The notes: generated from the letters alone by a model not told the origin. 9,091 nucleotides of DNA from an uncultured Bdellovibrio sp. (GCA_937871355.1 CALMPX010000155.1:1-9091); one strand, 5' to 3'; shown: positions 1 through 6,405, counted from the first letter of the stretch. Program-made: numbers and translations.

Positions 1-761
1 TGGTTGAAGGGCGTTCTGGCATTTCGGCTCAATATTCGAAAGTCACCGAAGTTAATAAAGATCTAGATTCGACAATCGAGTCAAAAATGTCTGCTTACAC
101 TGAATTTTTAACGATCTGTAAACAATGGACGGATCTTTTCGCTAAGGAAAAAATTGAATCATGTTTAGCTGCAGATAATGTTCACAACATCAAATCGATC
201 GAATGGGCCGATGGCTGTATGTTTGTCGGTGGACAATTAAAAGTATTATCAGGAAAAGACAATGAATACTCTTTAGCGCTAGACAAACAAAAACAACAAA
301 TTCTAAATACTTTAAAAGCAGATAAATTAGTTGTTTCGTCAGAAGGTCAGGATATGTTCTTAAAAGATAATCAAAATTGGAAAATGTTTGTGGTTGATGG
401 TCAGTTACAAACAGATGCTATGAAATTACAAGACTCAGTTAAAGATAAAAAAGTAGCTTGTACGATCTCATCAATCGGTGAAAAATCAGAGAATGCTCAA
501 GTTGTTGAAGTTTCAATTACATCGGCTCACGCTCTTGCGCCAAAAAGCACAGAAGATGTTATTCAGCGAGGCGTGGACATTGGCTTAAGTCTCAAAATTG
601 AAGCTGAAACTGAAGGAGACGCTTTAAAAACAGTTGAAGCCACATTGTCTTGTTCTAACCTTGAATCAAGAAAATTGAATATTAACTTATTAAAAGCGGC
701 TTTAGGTGACAAACTAAAAAAAGCTGAAAAAGTAGAACCGAAAGCACAAAAACAAAACTAA
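1..761 (+). CDS. Hypothetical protein, 5' end cut by window edge
   Basis: The reading frame is open from base 3 to the TAA at 759-761. The ATG at 87 is therefore probably internal: 28 codons precede it without a stop (starting VEGRSGISAQYSK), and no good ribosome binding site precedes it. About 252 codons are visible. I do not recognise a family. The protein is rich in Lys, Glu, Gln and Ser and looks soluble, with alternating polar and hydrophobic strands in the middle (for example NWKMFVVDGQL and AQVVEVSITSA). Four cysteines are spread through it, and it ends in a charged tail rich in Lys, Glu and Gln (KKAEKVEPKAQKQN). No membrane segment is visible, and any signal peptide would lie outside the window. 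A hairpin terminator follows closely. That it is a real gene is well supported by its length and the terminator. Its function is unknown. Confidence 0.75.
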   Translation, partial: VEGRSGISAQYSKVTEVNKDLDSTIESKMSAYTEFLTICKQWTDLFAKEKIESCLAADNVHNIKSIEWADGCMFVGGQLKVLSGKDNEYSLALDKQKQQILNTLKADKLVVSSEGQDMFLKDNQNWKMFVVDGQLQTDAMKLQDSVKDKKVACTISSIGEKSENAQVVEVSITSAHALAPKSTEDVIQRGVDIGLSLKIEAETEGDALKTVEATLSCSNLESRKLNINLLKAALGDKLKKAEKVEPKAQKQN

Positions 762-784
762 TCACAACTTAAAAAAGAATCACC

Positions 785-816
785 AAAGCCGTATCACAAA
801 ATGATACGGCTTTTTT
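785..816. terminator. Rho-independent terminator between convergent genes
   Basis: A perfect 12-bp stem (785-796 pairing with 802-813, core AGCCGTATCA) has a 5-base loop and is followed by a T-rich run on the plus strand. It sits 24 bases after the stop of the upstream plus-strand gene and 7 bases beyond the stop of srkA on the minus strand. It can therefore serve both genes. The T-tract is strong only on the plus strand; in the minus direction there are three T's, then a gap, then more T's. Confidence 0.85.
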
Positions 817-819
817 ATT

Positions 820-1803
820 TTATAAAGAAAGTGATCTGGCAATACGATTTAAGGATTCAGTTTCTTCGGCCCAATATTTATAAGTATTAAATTCAGGAAA
901 TATTTTTGGAAAACTGGGATCCGTCCAGCGGTTTAAAATCCACGCCGCATAATTAATGATGCGGTATCCACGCAAAAGCGGAATCAGCGGCAATTCATGA
1001 AATGGAAAGTGACGGAGTTCTTCGTAACCAGCAACAAATTCTTGGAATTCATCTGAGTCTTGAAAATCGGTATCGGGCATCAACATCCAAACGTCTTGAA
1101 TCGATGGCCCATTCACAAAATCATCGAAATCGACTACGACAAAACCCTCGGTGGGCGATTCTAAAATATTTCCACGATGAAGATCGCCGTGAATGCGAAT
1201 CAGCTTGGTGTCATTTAACAATTCATCTAAACGCGAAAAAATAATTTCAGCCGCCTCAAAGTATTCCGCTCTGACTTCAGGGGAAACATGATTATACAAT
1301 TGATTTAAGACATCCCATTTGTTGTCATTGGAGGGGCCCAAAGTCGGACGGTGTAAGGCCGGAGTACGCTCGGCGATGTTGTGCAATTGACCAAGCCAAC
1401 GCCCCATATGTTTGAAATGAACAGGCATGAGCTCTTGTAGCAGTCGTCCCCGAATTTTCTCAAAGAATGTAAAATAGATTCCATCAAATTCATCAACCGT
1501 TGTTCCATTTTTCAAAGTAAAAGCCGTCGCGACAGCCAGGCCTTCTTGTTTAATTTCCGCTTCGAAAGCGTGTTCATCGAATAAAGTTTCTTTGCTCCAG
1601 CGGGCGGGGCGGTAGAATTTGGCGATCAGTTCAGTGATCCCGGGATAATGATCACTCGGCTCTAGTTTAATATTGAAAACGCGATTTTCGTAGGAATTCA
1701 GCTGCATAATTTCACCCGTAGGGATGAATCCATTTTTCTCGACACAATGAAGAATCGCATCGGGGCTGAGTTGGTAAAAATTCGAGTTGGACGGAGTTTT
1801 CAT
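820..1803 (-). CDS. srkA: Stress response kinase A (YihE/RdoA family Ser/Thr kinase)
   Basis: This 327-residue protein matches the SrkA (YihE, RdoA) family from end to end in length and landmarks. SrkA is a cytoplasmic kinase with an aminoglycoside-phosphotransferase-like fold; in E. coli it limits cell death after envelope and antibiotic stress. Motifs in order are LNSYENRVF (residues 35-43), AKFYRPARW (61-69, with Lys62 the likely ATP-binding lysine), HRPTLG (151-156), the catalytic loop HGDLHRGNIL (205-214, Asp207 and Asn212), and VDFDDFVNGPSIQDVWML (224-241, Asp225 as Mg ligand). The end carries AAWILNRWTDPSFPKIFP (286-303) and a YW pair at 310-311. No key residue is missing. The ATG start gives a normal-length N-terminus, although the ribosome binding site is weak (CAGG about 14 bases upstream). 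The gene is divergent from the following lipoprotein gene and appears to be a single-gene unit. The family call comes from recognised motifs and was not confirmed by a search. Confidence 0.95.
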   Translation of the reverse strand: MKTPSNSNFYQLSPDAILHCVEKNGFIPTGEIMQLNSYENRVFNIKLEPSDHYPGITELIAKFYRPARWSKETLFDEHAFEAEIKQEGLAVATAFTLKNGTTVDEFDGIYFTFFEKIRGRLLQELMPVHFKHMGRWLGQLHNIAERTPALHRPTLGPSNDNKWDVLNQLYNHVSPEVRAEYFEAAEIIFSRLDELLNDTKLIRIHGDLHRGNILESPTEGFVVVDFDDFVNGPSIQDVWMLMPDTDFQDSDEFQEFVAGYEELRHFPFHELPLIPLLRGYRIINYAAWILNRWTDPSFPKIFPEFNTYKYWAEETESLNRIARSLSL

Positions 1804-1902
1804 TCGTGAAATATACCTGGAGATAGATAGAAGTTCTACATTTATGATGTCGTAAATAGTCTCTTTATGAGATTTTCAGCGCTCTAATGCTCTATATTTC
1901 AT

Positions 1903-1951
1903 TTGGATGGGCATTGGATTAGCATATTAGATATTTAACCACTCTTGGAGG
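1903..1951 (+). promoter_or_regulatory. Possible promoter and strong Shine-Dalgarno for the lipoprotein gene
   Basis: GGAGG at 1947-1951 lies 4 bases before the ATG at 1956 and fixes that start well. Upstream, TTGGAT (1903-1908) and TATTAG (1925-1930) are separated by 16 bases and each match the sigma-70 boxes at 4 of 6 positions. The binding site is clear. The promoter is only a candidate in an AT-rich gap between divergent genes. Confidence 0.4.
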
Positions 1952-1955
1952 TTTT

Positions 1956-3254
1956 ATGAAGTTATTCAAAGTCACACGCGTTTCTTTTGCGACAACATTG
2001 TCAGTCGTCTTATGTGCTGCTGTCATCAGTAGTTGCGGATCAAGTAAAGATTCAAAAAAATCTGAAACTCCAACGATTGGTTCAAACACTGGTGTTCCGA
2101 CGGTGAACACAGACGGTGCTCCGGCGACGACGGAAAAATCTCCAACGACGCCGAATGGAGTTCCTCAGCCGACCAAACCTGGTGAGGTTGTAGTTGATAA
2201 AAATGGTGCTCCGGTGGGGACTTCAAATCCTGTTGATGTAAAAAATGGTGATAAAGCCGCTCCTATCGGTAAAGTCGATACGGGTTCAGGTTCGAAGGTC
2301 GATTCAGGTAGTGGATCAAAAAATAAAGAAGAGACAAAATCTTCAACCCCAGATTTTAAAGAGACCAAAGCGGTATTAACAGGTGGTAAGTCAGGCGATC
2401 TGAATTACACGTCAGCCTCGGATGATGGTTTGATGCAGGCTTTTCGCGATACCGCAAAAACAGTTGGTAGCGAACAACAAAAATTAAATAAAAATTTAGC
2501 TTCGGCTATTTCTGGTGCGCGTTTAAAAAAGAGCGGATCGGATATGCTTTTAGATATCGCGACCAACGAATTTGAAAGCACAAAAATTTATAAATTAAAA
2601 GCTGTTACTGACGGTAGTAAAATGAAATTATCATTAATTTCAAGCACCGGCGACTTGGAATTCCAAGGTGGATTTTTAAAATGTTTAGATGATTCATGTG
2701 AAGATGCTTACGCGAAAATTAAATTACAAGGCGCCTATACACGTATTATTTTCCGCACAAGTTATATGAATAATGATTTCCGTATTCAACAAAATATCAC
2801 GGATGCCAACTTTAAATTATGGACATCGTACATCTATAACACGATTCAAGGAATAGGCGGAGATGCTCGAATTTCTTCGGTGCGAGCTTCGTCATACGAA
2901 GTTCTCAATGGAAAATCTGCGATGGGTGTTCAAATGTTAACGGCCAATAATGAAGTGTTTAGCGTAGGAACTCCGTTGTTGGCTCCTGAAACGGGAACTG
3001 AATTAGCCGTCGACGCCACTAAATATGCTGATCCGTCGTCGAACTATAATTTACCTTCAACTGCTGGAAAATCAGTGGTTTTATCGAAAGCAGTTTCTAA
3101 AGTGACCCTGGTTAATAATAACGGTAAAGGTGATGTGAAATTGAAATTATCCATCGACTCAGGATCTATTTGGATGGTGCTTTCGCGAGTTCCGAAAACG
3201 ACTTTGTCGCCAGCTGCGGTGAAAACATTTGAGTCGACCGTTCCCAATTTTTAA
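1956..3254 (+). CDS. Predicted lipoprotein with disordered linker, function unknown
   Basis: This 432-residue protein begins with a type II signal peptide: a basic start (MKLFKVTR), a hydrophobic stretch, then the lipobox ISSC with the lipidated Cys at residue 27. The following residues are Gly-Ser-Ser rather than Asp, which would favour the outer membrane by the E. coli +2 rule; whether that rule holds here is uncertain. Residues 28 to about 135 are a low-complexity linker of Ser, Thr, Pro, Gly, Lys and Asp. It contains loosely repeated units (KNGAPVGTS and KNGDKAAPIGK; TGSGSKVD and SGSGSK). A folded domain of about 295 residues follows, with many predicted beta-strands and one close Cys pair (243 and 248, CLDDSC) that could form a disulfide. 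I recognise no named family. Tethering by a long flexible linker suggests a globular domain held away from the membrane. A strong terminator follows, so it is probably transcribed alone. Confidence 0.85.
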   Translation: MKLFKVTRVSFATTLSVVLCAAVISSCGSSKDSKKSETPTIGSNTGVPTVNTDGAPATTEKSPTTPNGVPQPTKPGEVVVDKNGAPVGTSNPVDVKNGDKAAPIGKVDTGSGSKVDSGSGSKNKEETKSSTPDFKETKAVLTGGKSGDLNYTSASDDGLMQAFRDTAKTVGSEQQKLNKNLASAISGARLKKSGSDMLLDIATNEFESTKIYKLKAVTDGSKMKLSLISSTGDLEFQGGFLKCLDDSCEDAYAKIKLQGAYTRIIFRTSYMNNDFRIQQNITDANFKLWTSYIYNTIQGIGGDARISSVRASSYEVLNGKSAMGVQMLTANNEVFSVGTPLLAPETGTELAVDATKYADPSSNYNLPSTAGKSVVLSKAVSKVTLVNNNGKGDVKLKLSIDSGSIWMVLSRVPKTTLSPAAVKTFESTVPNF

Positions 3255-3284
3255 TAAGGTTAAAATAACCGTCATCAATCAGTC

Positions 3285-3324
3285 ATAGAAAAAGCGTATC
3301 TCATACGCTTTTTCTATTTTTTTT
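3285..3324 (+). terminator. Rho-independent terminator after the lipoprotein gene
   Basis: A perfect 15-bp stem (3285-3299 pairing with 3303-3317, core AAAGCGTAT) has a 3-base loop and runs into eight T's (3317-3324). It begins 31 bases after the lipoprotein stop codon. The A-rich left arm also gives T's on the minus strand, but no minus-strand gene ends here. Confidence 0.9.
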
Positions 3325-3362
3325 ACTTGGTCATTATGACTCTAAAATCATAGGCCTAGATA

Positions 3363-3408
3363 TTGCTTTGTACGTGGGTACTTATTTAAAAAACAATAAA
3401 TCGGGGGA
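3363..3408 (+). promoter_or_regulatory. Possible promoter and ribosome binding site for the secreted protein
   Basis: GGGGGA at 3403-3408 lies 5 bases before the ATG at 3414 and is a convincing Shine-Dalgarno. TTGCTT (3363-3368) followed at about 16-17 bases by TTTAAA/TTAAAA is a weak sigma-70 candidate. A small inverted element, GTAC-GTGG-GTAC, lies in the spacer (3370-3381). A separate promoter is expected because a strong terminator lies just upstream. Confidence 0.35.
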
Positions 3409-3413
3409 TTTTT

Positions 3414-4328
3414 ATGTTATTATCGCGTCTCAATAAGACTATTTTGTCAGTTATATCAGTCACTTCAATTGTTTCATCGTTAGCGATGGCCCAATTAACA
3501 CCAGGCCCAGGTCACGGTGGTGGTGGTAATCCGCCCCCGCATTATGATCCATGTTCTGTACCAACAGATCCTAATTGTCATGGCGGCGGTCACCCAGGTC
3601 ATAATCCAGGACACCCGGGACACAACCCAGGCTATCCGTATCCGTCTGAACCAACATATCCAACTTATCCTACGTACCCAACGTATCCGACATACCCAAC
3701 TTATCCATCAAACAATTTTGGTCCTTACACACAAAGAGCGATTAACAATGATTTAGGTGAATGTGTTGTCAGAACTCATGTTTCTGGAATGAATCAAATT
3801 TATATCAACGGTTTATTCGCTGGAAGCTACCAAGATGGATCCAACGGTTACGACGAGAACAATCTTTTAGAAAATGATTTAAGAGACAACGTTAACAATG
3901 GTGATTGTGGTTATACAGGCAGCGGATACGATCCAGCTCCGACTTACCCTGACTATCCTTCTTACCCGTACCCATCTGATCCATACCCAGATTACAGCAG
4001 CAACACTGTTGTAAAACGTGTCACGTTAAACCGTGCTGTGTATAATCAATCTATTGATTTACGCCGCTTGTTTAACTTAAATCAAAATTACTCAGGTTAC
4101 CGTGTAGTTTCGGTTTCAGCTTCGACCATTCCGAATAGCCCAGCGACAACAATCGCCAATTTAATCGTCAACGGTTACATCATGGCCAGCGAAAGAAATC
4201 CTGGACATGAAATCGACTTAGTTCCACAAGAACGCGTTCGTTTAGATAAAGTTGGAACGAGTGTTTCTTTAGGCATTTCAGGTTCAACATATATCCAAGA
4301 AATACAAATCGAGCTTTCTCGTTACTAA
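3414..4328 (+). CDS. Secreted Pro/Tyr/Gly/His-rich protein with YPT repeats
   Basis: This 304-residue protein has a clear Sec signal peptide: MLLSRLNK, a hydrophobic core, then AMA with likely cleavage before Gln27. Residues 29 to about 75 are rich in Gly, Pro and His (repeated HPGHNPG). Residues 82-99 are five YPT units and one YPS. A small segment at about 105-168 holds two cysteines (117 and 165) and an Asp/Asn-rich stretch (DGSNGYDENN). A second Tyr/Pro/Asp-rich linker runs at about 172-195. The last 110 residues look like a beta-sandwich ending in IQEIQIELSRY. Cys47, Cys55, Cys117 and Cys165 could form disulfides after export. I recognise no named family. The layout suggests an exported surface or periplasmic protein with a stiff Pro-rich spacer between small domains. 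His- and Asp-rich parts could bind metal, but that is speculation. Confidence 0.85.
   Translation: MLLSRLNKTILSVISVTSIVSSLAMAQLTPGPGHGGGGNPPPHYDPCSVPTDPNCHGGGHPGHNPGHPGHNPGYPYPSEPTYPTYPTYPTYPTYPTYPSNNFGPYTQRAINNDLGECVVRTHVSGMNQIYINGLFAGSYQDGSNGYDENNLLENDLRDNVNNGDCGYTGSGYDPAPTYPDYPSYPYPSDPYPDYSSNTVVKRVTLNRAVYNQSIDLRRLFNLNQNYSGYRVVSVSASTIPNSPATTIANLIVNGYIMASERNPGHEIDLVPQERVRLDKVGTSVSLGISGSTYIQEIQIELSRY
3657..3710 (+). repeat. In-frame 9-bp repeat coding (YPT)5-YPS
   Basis: Six tandem 9-base units encode Tyr-Pro-Thr five times and then Tyr-Pro-Ser. The units differ at third codon positions (TAT/TAC, CCA/CCT/CCG, ACT/ACG/ACA) while the peptide repeat stays exact. The array therefore seems to be kept at protein level and is not a fresh slippage tract. 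Confidence 0.9.
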
Positions 4329-4330
4329 TA

Positions 4331-4410
4331 TTGATCAAGCTTGGCAACCAGCGGATATTTTGGTTGTCAAAACGCAAACCTCATGAGATGAATTTCATGA
4401 GGTTTTTTTT
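4331..4410 (+). promoter_or_regulatory. Leader with promoter candidate and two hairpins before the TIGR02147 gene
   Basis: TTGATC (4331-4336), a 17-base spacer and GATATT (4354-4359) match the sigma-70 boxes at 4 of 6 positions each. The same stretch can fold into a 10-bp stem (4341-4350 with 4361-4370, one G-T pair). It is followed by the intrinsic terminator at 4376-4410. If the promoter is used, the terminator lies in the 5' leader of the next gene, which would make it an attenuator. If not, both hairpins are simply the 3' end of the secreted-protein mRNA. Confidence 0.35.
4376..4410 (+). terminator. Rho-independent terminator 10 bases before a start codon
   Basis: An 11-bp stem (4376-4386 with 4395-4405, core AACCTCATGA) and an 8-base loop lead into eight T's (4403-4410). 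It lies 47 bases after the secreted-protein stop and directly before the weak ribosome binding site GGTGG (4411-4415) of the next gene. Confidence 0.85.
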
Positions 4411-4420
4411 GGTGGTAAAA

Positions 4421-5380
4421 ATGCAAAATTCGACAGAAGTGTTATATCAAAACACAACAAATTCAAATAGTTCTTCAAATACTCCATTGGTTTCAGATTA
4501 TATGGATTATCGTCTTTTTTTAGCCGATTTTTATCGCTACAAAAAGGATTCAACCAAGCATTTGTTGCGACCCTATAATTACGCTATTTTCTCTGCCGCC
4601 GCGGATATTAAGTCTCCGAATTATTTGAAAATGATCATCGAAGGTAAGCGTAATTTATCCGAAGACATGATCGGAAAATTCGCCAAAGCCTGTTCCTTGA
4701 ATAAGTCGCAAACCGATGAATTTAAGCTGCTTATTTTGTTCAATCAATCCGAAGATCCGGCTGATCGAAACTATGCCCTTAAAAAATTATCTGAATACCG
4801 CGTCGATCAAAAATTGAAACATGGCGAATTTGACCGTAAAGTTTTCGACAAAGTTCCCAATTGGATTGGCTGGATTATTTATGCTTTAGCTGACCAACAA
4901 GGGGTCTCGTTTGACGTGGCTCAGTTGAAAAACATCCTCAGAGGTAAAGCCTCTGAAACGGAAATCAACCATGCGCTTAATCAATTATTATCAAGTGGTG
5001 AGCTGATTAAAGATCCTCAAACAGGAATCATGACTAAGGGACAACCTAAAGAAGTCGCCGAAGAAATTCCACCGGCTTTGATTCGTAAATTACAAATGCA
5101 GTTGATGTATTTAGGTTTAGAATCACTTTATCAAGATGAACCCAATGAGCGCGAATTCGGATCATTAACTCTTTCGTTAACGGAAAGTGAATTTAACGAT
5201 ATCAAGTTCAAGCTACGCCAACTCAGAAAAGCTCTTCACAAAGAGAACTCAATTGCTCGCATGTCTCATAAAGGTGAGCGTGTTTATCAATTGAATCTTC
5301 AGCTCTTTCCGGTCAGTAATGCATCTAAAGCAAGCAAAAAAGAGACAAATACAATTGCCTCTAAAATCTACAATGCTTAA
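4421..5380 (+). CDS. TIGR02147 family (DUF4423) protein, putative regulator
   Basis: With the ATG at 4421 this is a 319-residue protein of the TIGR02147 family, which is abundant in Fibrobacter and Bdellovibrio-type bacteria. Family hallmarks are the N-terminal DYRLFLADFYRYKK (29-42), then SPNYLKMIIEGKRNLS (65-80) and a helical part that resembles a Cro/C1-type helix-turn-helix (to about residue 108). A winged-helix-like segment follows (about 163-200, ending LLSSGELIKD), and the end has the typical LNLQLFPVS (291-299). No signal peptide or membrane segment is present, so it should act in the cytoplasm. Its role is not established; a DNA-binding regulator is the usual inference. The frame is also open from a TTG at 4331, but that start would translate through the terminator hairpin and add residues unlike the family, so I reject it. 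The first 25 residues are Ser/Asn-rich and poorly conserved. Confidence 0.88.
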   Translation: MQNSTEVLYQNTTNSNSSSNTPLVSDYMDYRLFLADFYRYKKDSTKHLLRPYNYAIFSAAADIKSPNYLKMIIEGKRNLSEDMIGKFAKACSLNKSQTDEFKLLILFNQSEDPADRNYALKKLSEYRVDQKLKHGEFDRKVFDKVPNWIGWIIYALADQQGVSFDVAQLKNILRGKASETEINHALNQLLSSGELIKDPQTGIMTKGQPKEVAEEIPPALIRKLQMQLMYLGLESLYQDEPNEREFGSLTLSLTESEFNDIKFKLRQLRKALHKENSIARMSHKGERVYQLNLQLFPVSNASKASKKETNTIASKIYNA

Positions 5381-5834
5381 TTTCTGACATAAATATTTTT
5401 TAAGTTTAGCATAAACCATTACAGATTTCAGTGTCATACAGGCACTGGAAAACCATGTGTTTTGTGGAAAACTCTGGGGATTTGGTTGATAACTCCCTCT
5501 CAAAATGACAAAATTTGATAAAGGTCTAGTTTTCGTCAGCAAAAATCAGTAGCAAAAAAATATGATAAATATTACGACACCGATTAATCTGAGCCTTTTT
5601 TGTGAGCTTAAATTCTGTCACAATCTTACAAATTTAGTATAAACATTCGAATGCTTAAATCCTGTAAAAAGTGGGTATTTTGTCCTAAAGCGGGTTGATC
5701 TTGAACCGTTCGAAAAAATCAAAACCTAGATTAAAAAAAGAAAACTGAAATGCACGTTGTGCAAATTTTATGAAGTGGATTACACTAAATAAGTTCCGTA
5801 ACCGCGGGACATGTTACAGAGTTCTTTGAAAAGT
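5381..5834. other. Gene-free stretch upstream of ssrA
   Basis: These 454 AT-rich bases hold no convincing gene on either strand. They contain an 8-bp hairpin (5426-5433 with 5443-5450, one G-T pair) without a T-run, and one DnaA-box-like nonamer (TGTGGAAAA at 5463-5471, reverse complement TTTTCCACA). A short inverted repeat, GAAC-C-GTTC, lies near 5704-5712. The last 80 bases should hold the ssrA promoter and the 5' leader removed by RNase P. No clear terminator for the TIGR02147 gene was found. Confidence 0.6.
5757..5786 (+). promoter_or_regulatory. Candidate ssrA promoter
   Basis: TTGTGC (5757-5762) and TACACT (5781-5786) are separated by 18 bases. The -10 candidate matches at 4 of 6 positions and the -35 candidate has TTG intact. 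Transcription would start near 5793, about 40 bases before the mature tmRNA 5' end. Judged by eye only. Confidence 0.3.
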
Positions 5835-5924
5835 GGGGGTGTACTGGCTTCGACGTGGGTCGTGAAGCAAGAGGAGCATACATGGGCGCATGAGGACCCA
5901 TTCAAAACGTGCAAATTTGTAGTT

Positions 5925-5954
5925 TCAAACGAACACTACGCACTAGCAGCTTAG
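5925..5954 (+). other. tmRNA tag reading frame, SNEHYALAA
   Basis: The resume codon is inferred by alignment with the E. coli layout, where U-A-G-U-C precedes the resume codon GCA. Here U-A-G-U-U (5920-5924) precedes UCA (5925-5927). The encoded tag is SNEHYALAA followed by TAG. With the alanine carried by tmRNA the full tag would be A-SNEHYALAA. The ALAA end is the usual ClpXP/ClpAP signal. Confidence 0.88.
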
Positions 5955-6156
5955 TTCTGCTACGGAACTTAGGTGAATCGCCGATGTTGATTTAAGTTCC
6001 GTCAATAATGTCGGATCGCTTGTAGGGGTTTTCTCCAGCGCTACAGGTTAAGAGTTACTGGGGGAGTGCTGCGAGGAATTTTGTTTGTAGAGGTCTTCGT
6101 AGCAAACTAAAATACAAACTAAGTATGTAGGGCCTCTCTGCGGAGCTCTTGCGGAC

Positions 6157-6184
6157 GCGGGTTCAATTCCCGCCACCTCCACCA
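6157..6184 (+). other. Probable attL: ssrA 3' end used as integration site
   Basis: The T-arm, acceptor strand and CCA of ssrA are directly followed by a repeat cluster, a regulator and a tyrosine recombinase. This is the common arrangement for genomic islands integrated into ssrA, where the element restores the 3' end of the gene. The exact crossover cannot be placed because no second full copy of this sequence (attR) lies within the window. Confidence 0.65.
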
Positions 6185-6200
6185 TTTTTCTCGCATTATA

Positions 6201-6237
6201 GGGCACCCTGATTATATAAGATTTGGGTGCCCGATTT
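6201..6237 (+). terminator. GC-rich hairpin after ssrA, probable terminator
   Basis: A perfect 8-bp stem, GGGCACCC (6201-6208) with GGGTGCCC (6225-6232), has a 16-base AT-rich loop and is followed by GATTTTA. It lies 16 bases after the tmRNA CCA. The T-run is short, so termination may be partial. If the crossover lies inside ssrA, this hairpin belongs to the element. Confidence 0.55.
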
Positions 6238-6243
6238 TAGTCC

Positions 6244-6333
6244 ATTACAAAAATACCCAGTGATTTTAATAATTTGCATTACAAAAATTTCGCCAACCCG
6301 CATTAGAATTCTCAAAAATCCTATTACAAAAAT
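6244..6333 (+). repeat. Three direct repeats ATTACAAAAAT, possible integrase arm sites
   Basis: Exact 11-base copies lie at 6244-6254, 6278-6288 and 6323-6333. The second and third extend to 15 bases (ATTACAAAAATTTCG). A degraded relative may lie at 6302-6319 (ATTAGAATT...CAAAAAT). Start-to-start spacings are 34 and 45 bases. Short direct repeats within about 150 bases of an attachment core, next to a tyrosine recombinase gene, are typical of arm-type binding sites. The role is inferred. Confidence 0.6.
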
Positions 6334-6340
6334 TTCGATT

Positions 6341-6368
6341 GATGCCCTTTTGATGCCCCTTGGGCATC
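6341..6368 (+). repeat. GATGCCC direct and inverted repeat cluster
   Basis: GATGCCC occurs at 6341-6347 and 6352-6358, and its reverse complement GGGCATC at 6362-6368. The second and third copies form a 7-bp hairpin with a 3-base loop. It may be a binding site for the integrase, an excision factor or the adjacent XRE regulator; the sequence alone does not say which. Confidence 0.6.
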
Positions 6369-6371
6369 GCT

Positions 6372-6405
6372 GACTACGCGCCGAAGTAAGTGTGTAGTCT
6401 TTTTT
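6372..6405 (+). terminator. Rho-independent terminator before the XRE regulator
   Basis: A 10-bp stem (6372-6381 with 6390-6399, including two G-T pairs) with an 8-base loop runs into six T's (6400-6405). It would stop transcription from the ssrA side before the element's genes. The XRE gene promoter must then lie within or after this hairpin. Confidence 0.7.

Larger units (their letters stand above)
5835..6184 (+). ncRNA. ssrA: Transfer-messenger RNA (tmRNA)
   Basis: tmRNA rescues stalled ribosomes and tags the unfinished protein for proteolysis. The 5' end GGGGGTG (5835-5841) pairs over 7 bp, with one G-U, with CACCTCC (6174-6180) to form the acceptor stem. The conserved GGCTTCGACG lies just inside the 5' end. 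The T-arm is perfect: GCGGG (6157-6161), loop TTCAATT, CCCGC (6169-6173). The discriminator A and CCA (6181-6184) are encoded. The tag frame begins after the usual TAGTT context and reads SNEHYALAA, then TAG (5925-5954). A 6-bp hairpin, TAGCAG with CTGCTA, overlaps the end of the tag frame as in other one-piece tmRNAs. The 350-nt length is normal. The 3' end also serves as the likely attachment site of the element that follows, and its sequence remains intact. Confidence 0.97.

Noticed and set aside
1002..1244. Plus-strand frame opposite srkA
   Set aside because: It lies antisense within the conserved srkA kinase region and has no family features.
2026..2368. Minus-strand frames opposite the lipoprotein linker
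   Set aside because: They are Ser/Pro-rich by-products of the repetitive linker on the other strand, with no start signals.
3517..3756. Second plus-strand frame inside the secreted-protein gene
   Set aside because: It is an out-of-frame reading of the Pro/Tyr/His repeats; its Ile/Arg/Gln-rich product has no features of a real protein.
4331..4420. TTG at 4331 as start of the TIGR02147 protein
   Set aside because: It would translate across the intrinsic terminator at 4376-4410 and add 30 residues unlike the family. The ATG at 4421 gives a normal length.
5463..5471. Replication origin suggested by a DnaA-box-like nonamer
   Set aside because: Only one clear box is present, without a cluster or neighbouring replication genes.
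5249..5542. Minus-strand frame of 97 codons near the end of the TIGR02147 gene
   Set aside because: It overlaps the conserved C-terminal coding region, has no recognisable motif and lacks a binding site. It is a shadow frame.
6140..6184. A separate tRNA gene at the CCA-ending T-arm
   Set aside because: No D-arm or anticodon arm precedes it. The acceptor strand pairs with 5835-5841, so it is the tRNA-like domain of tmRNA.
6244..6333. CRISPR array
   Set aside because: The three repeats are only 11-15 bases, unevenly spaced (34 and 45 bases), AT-rich and without cas genes. Integrase arm sites explain them better.
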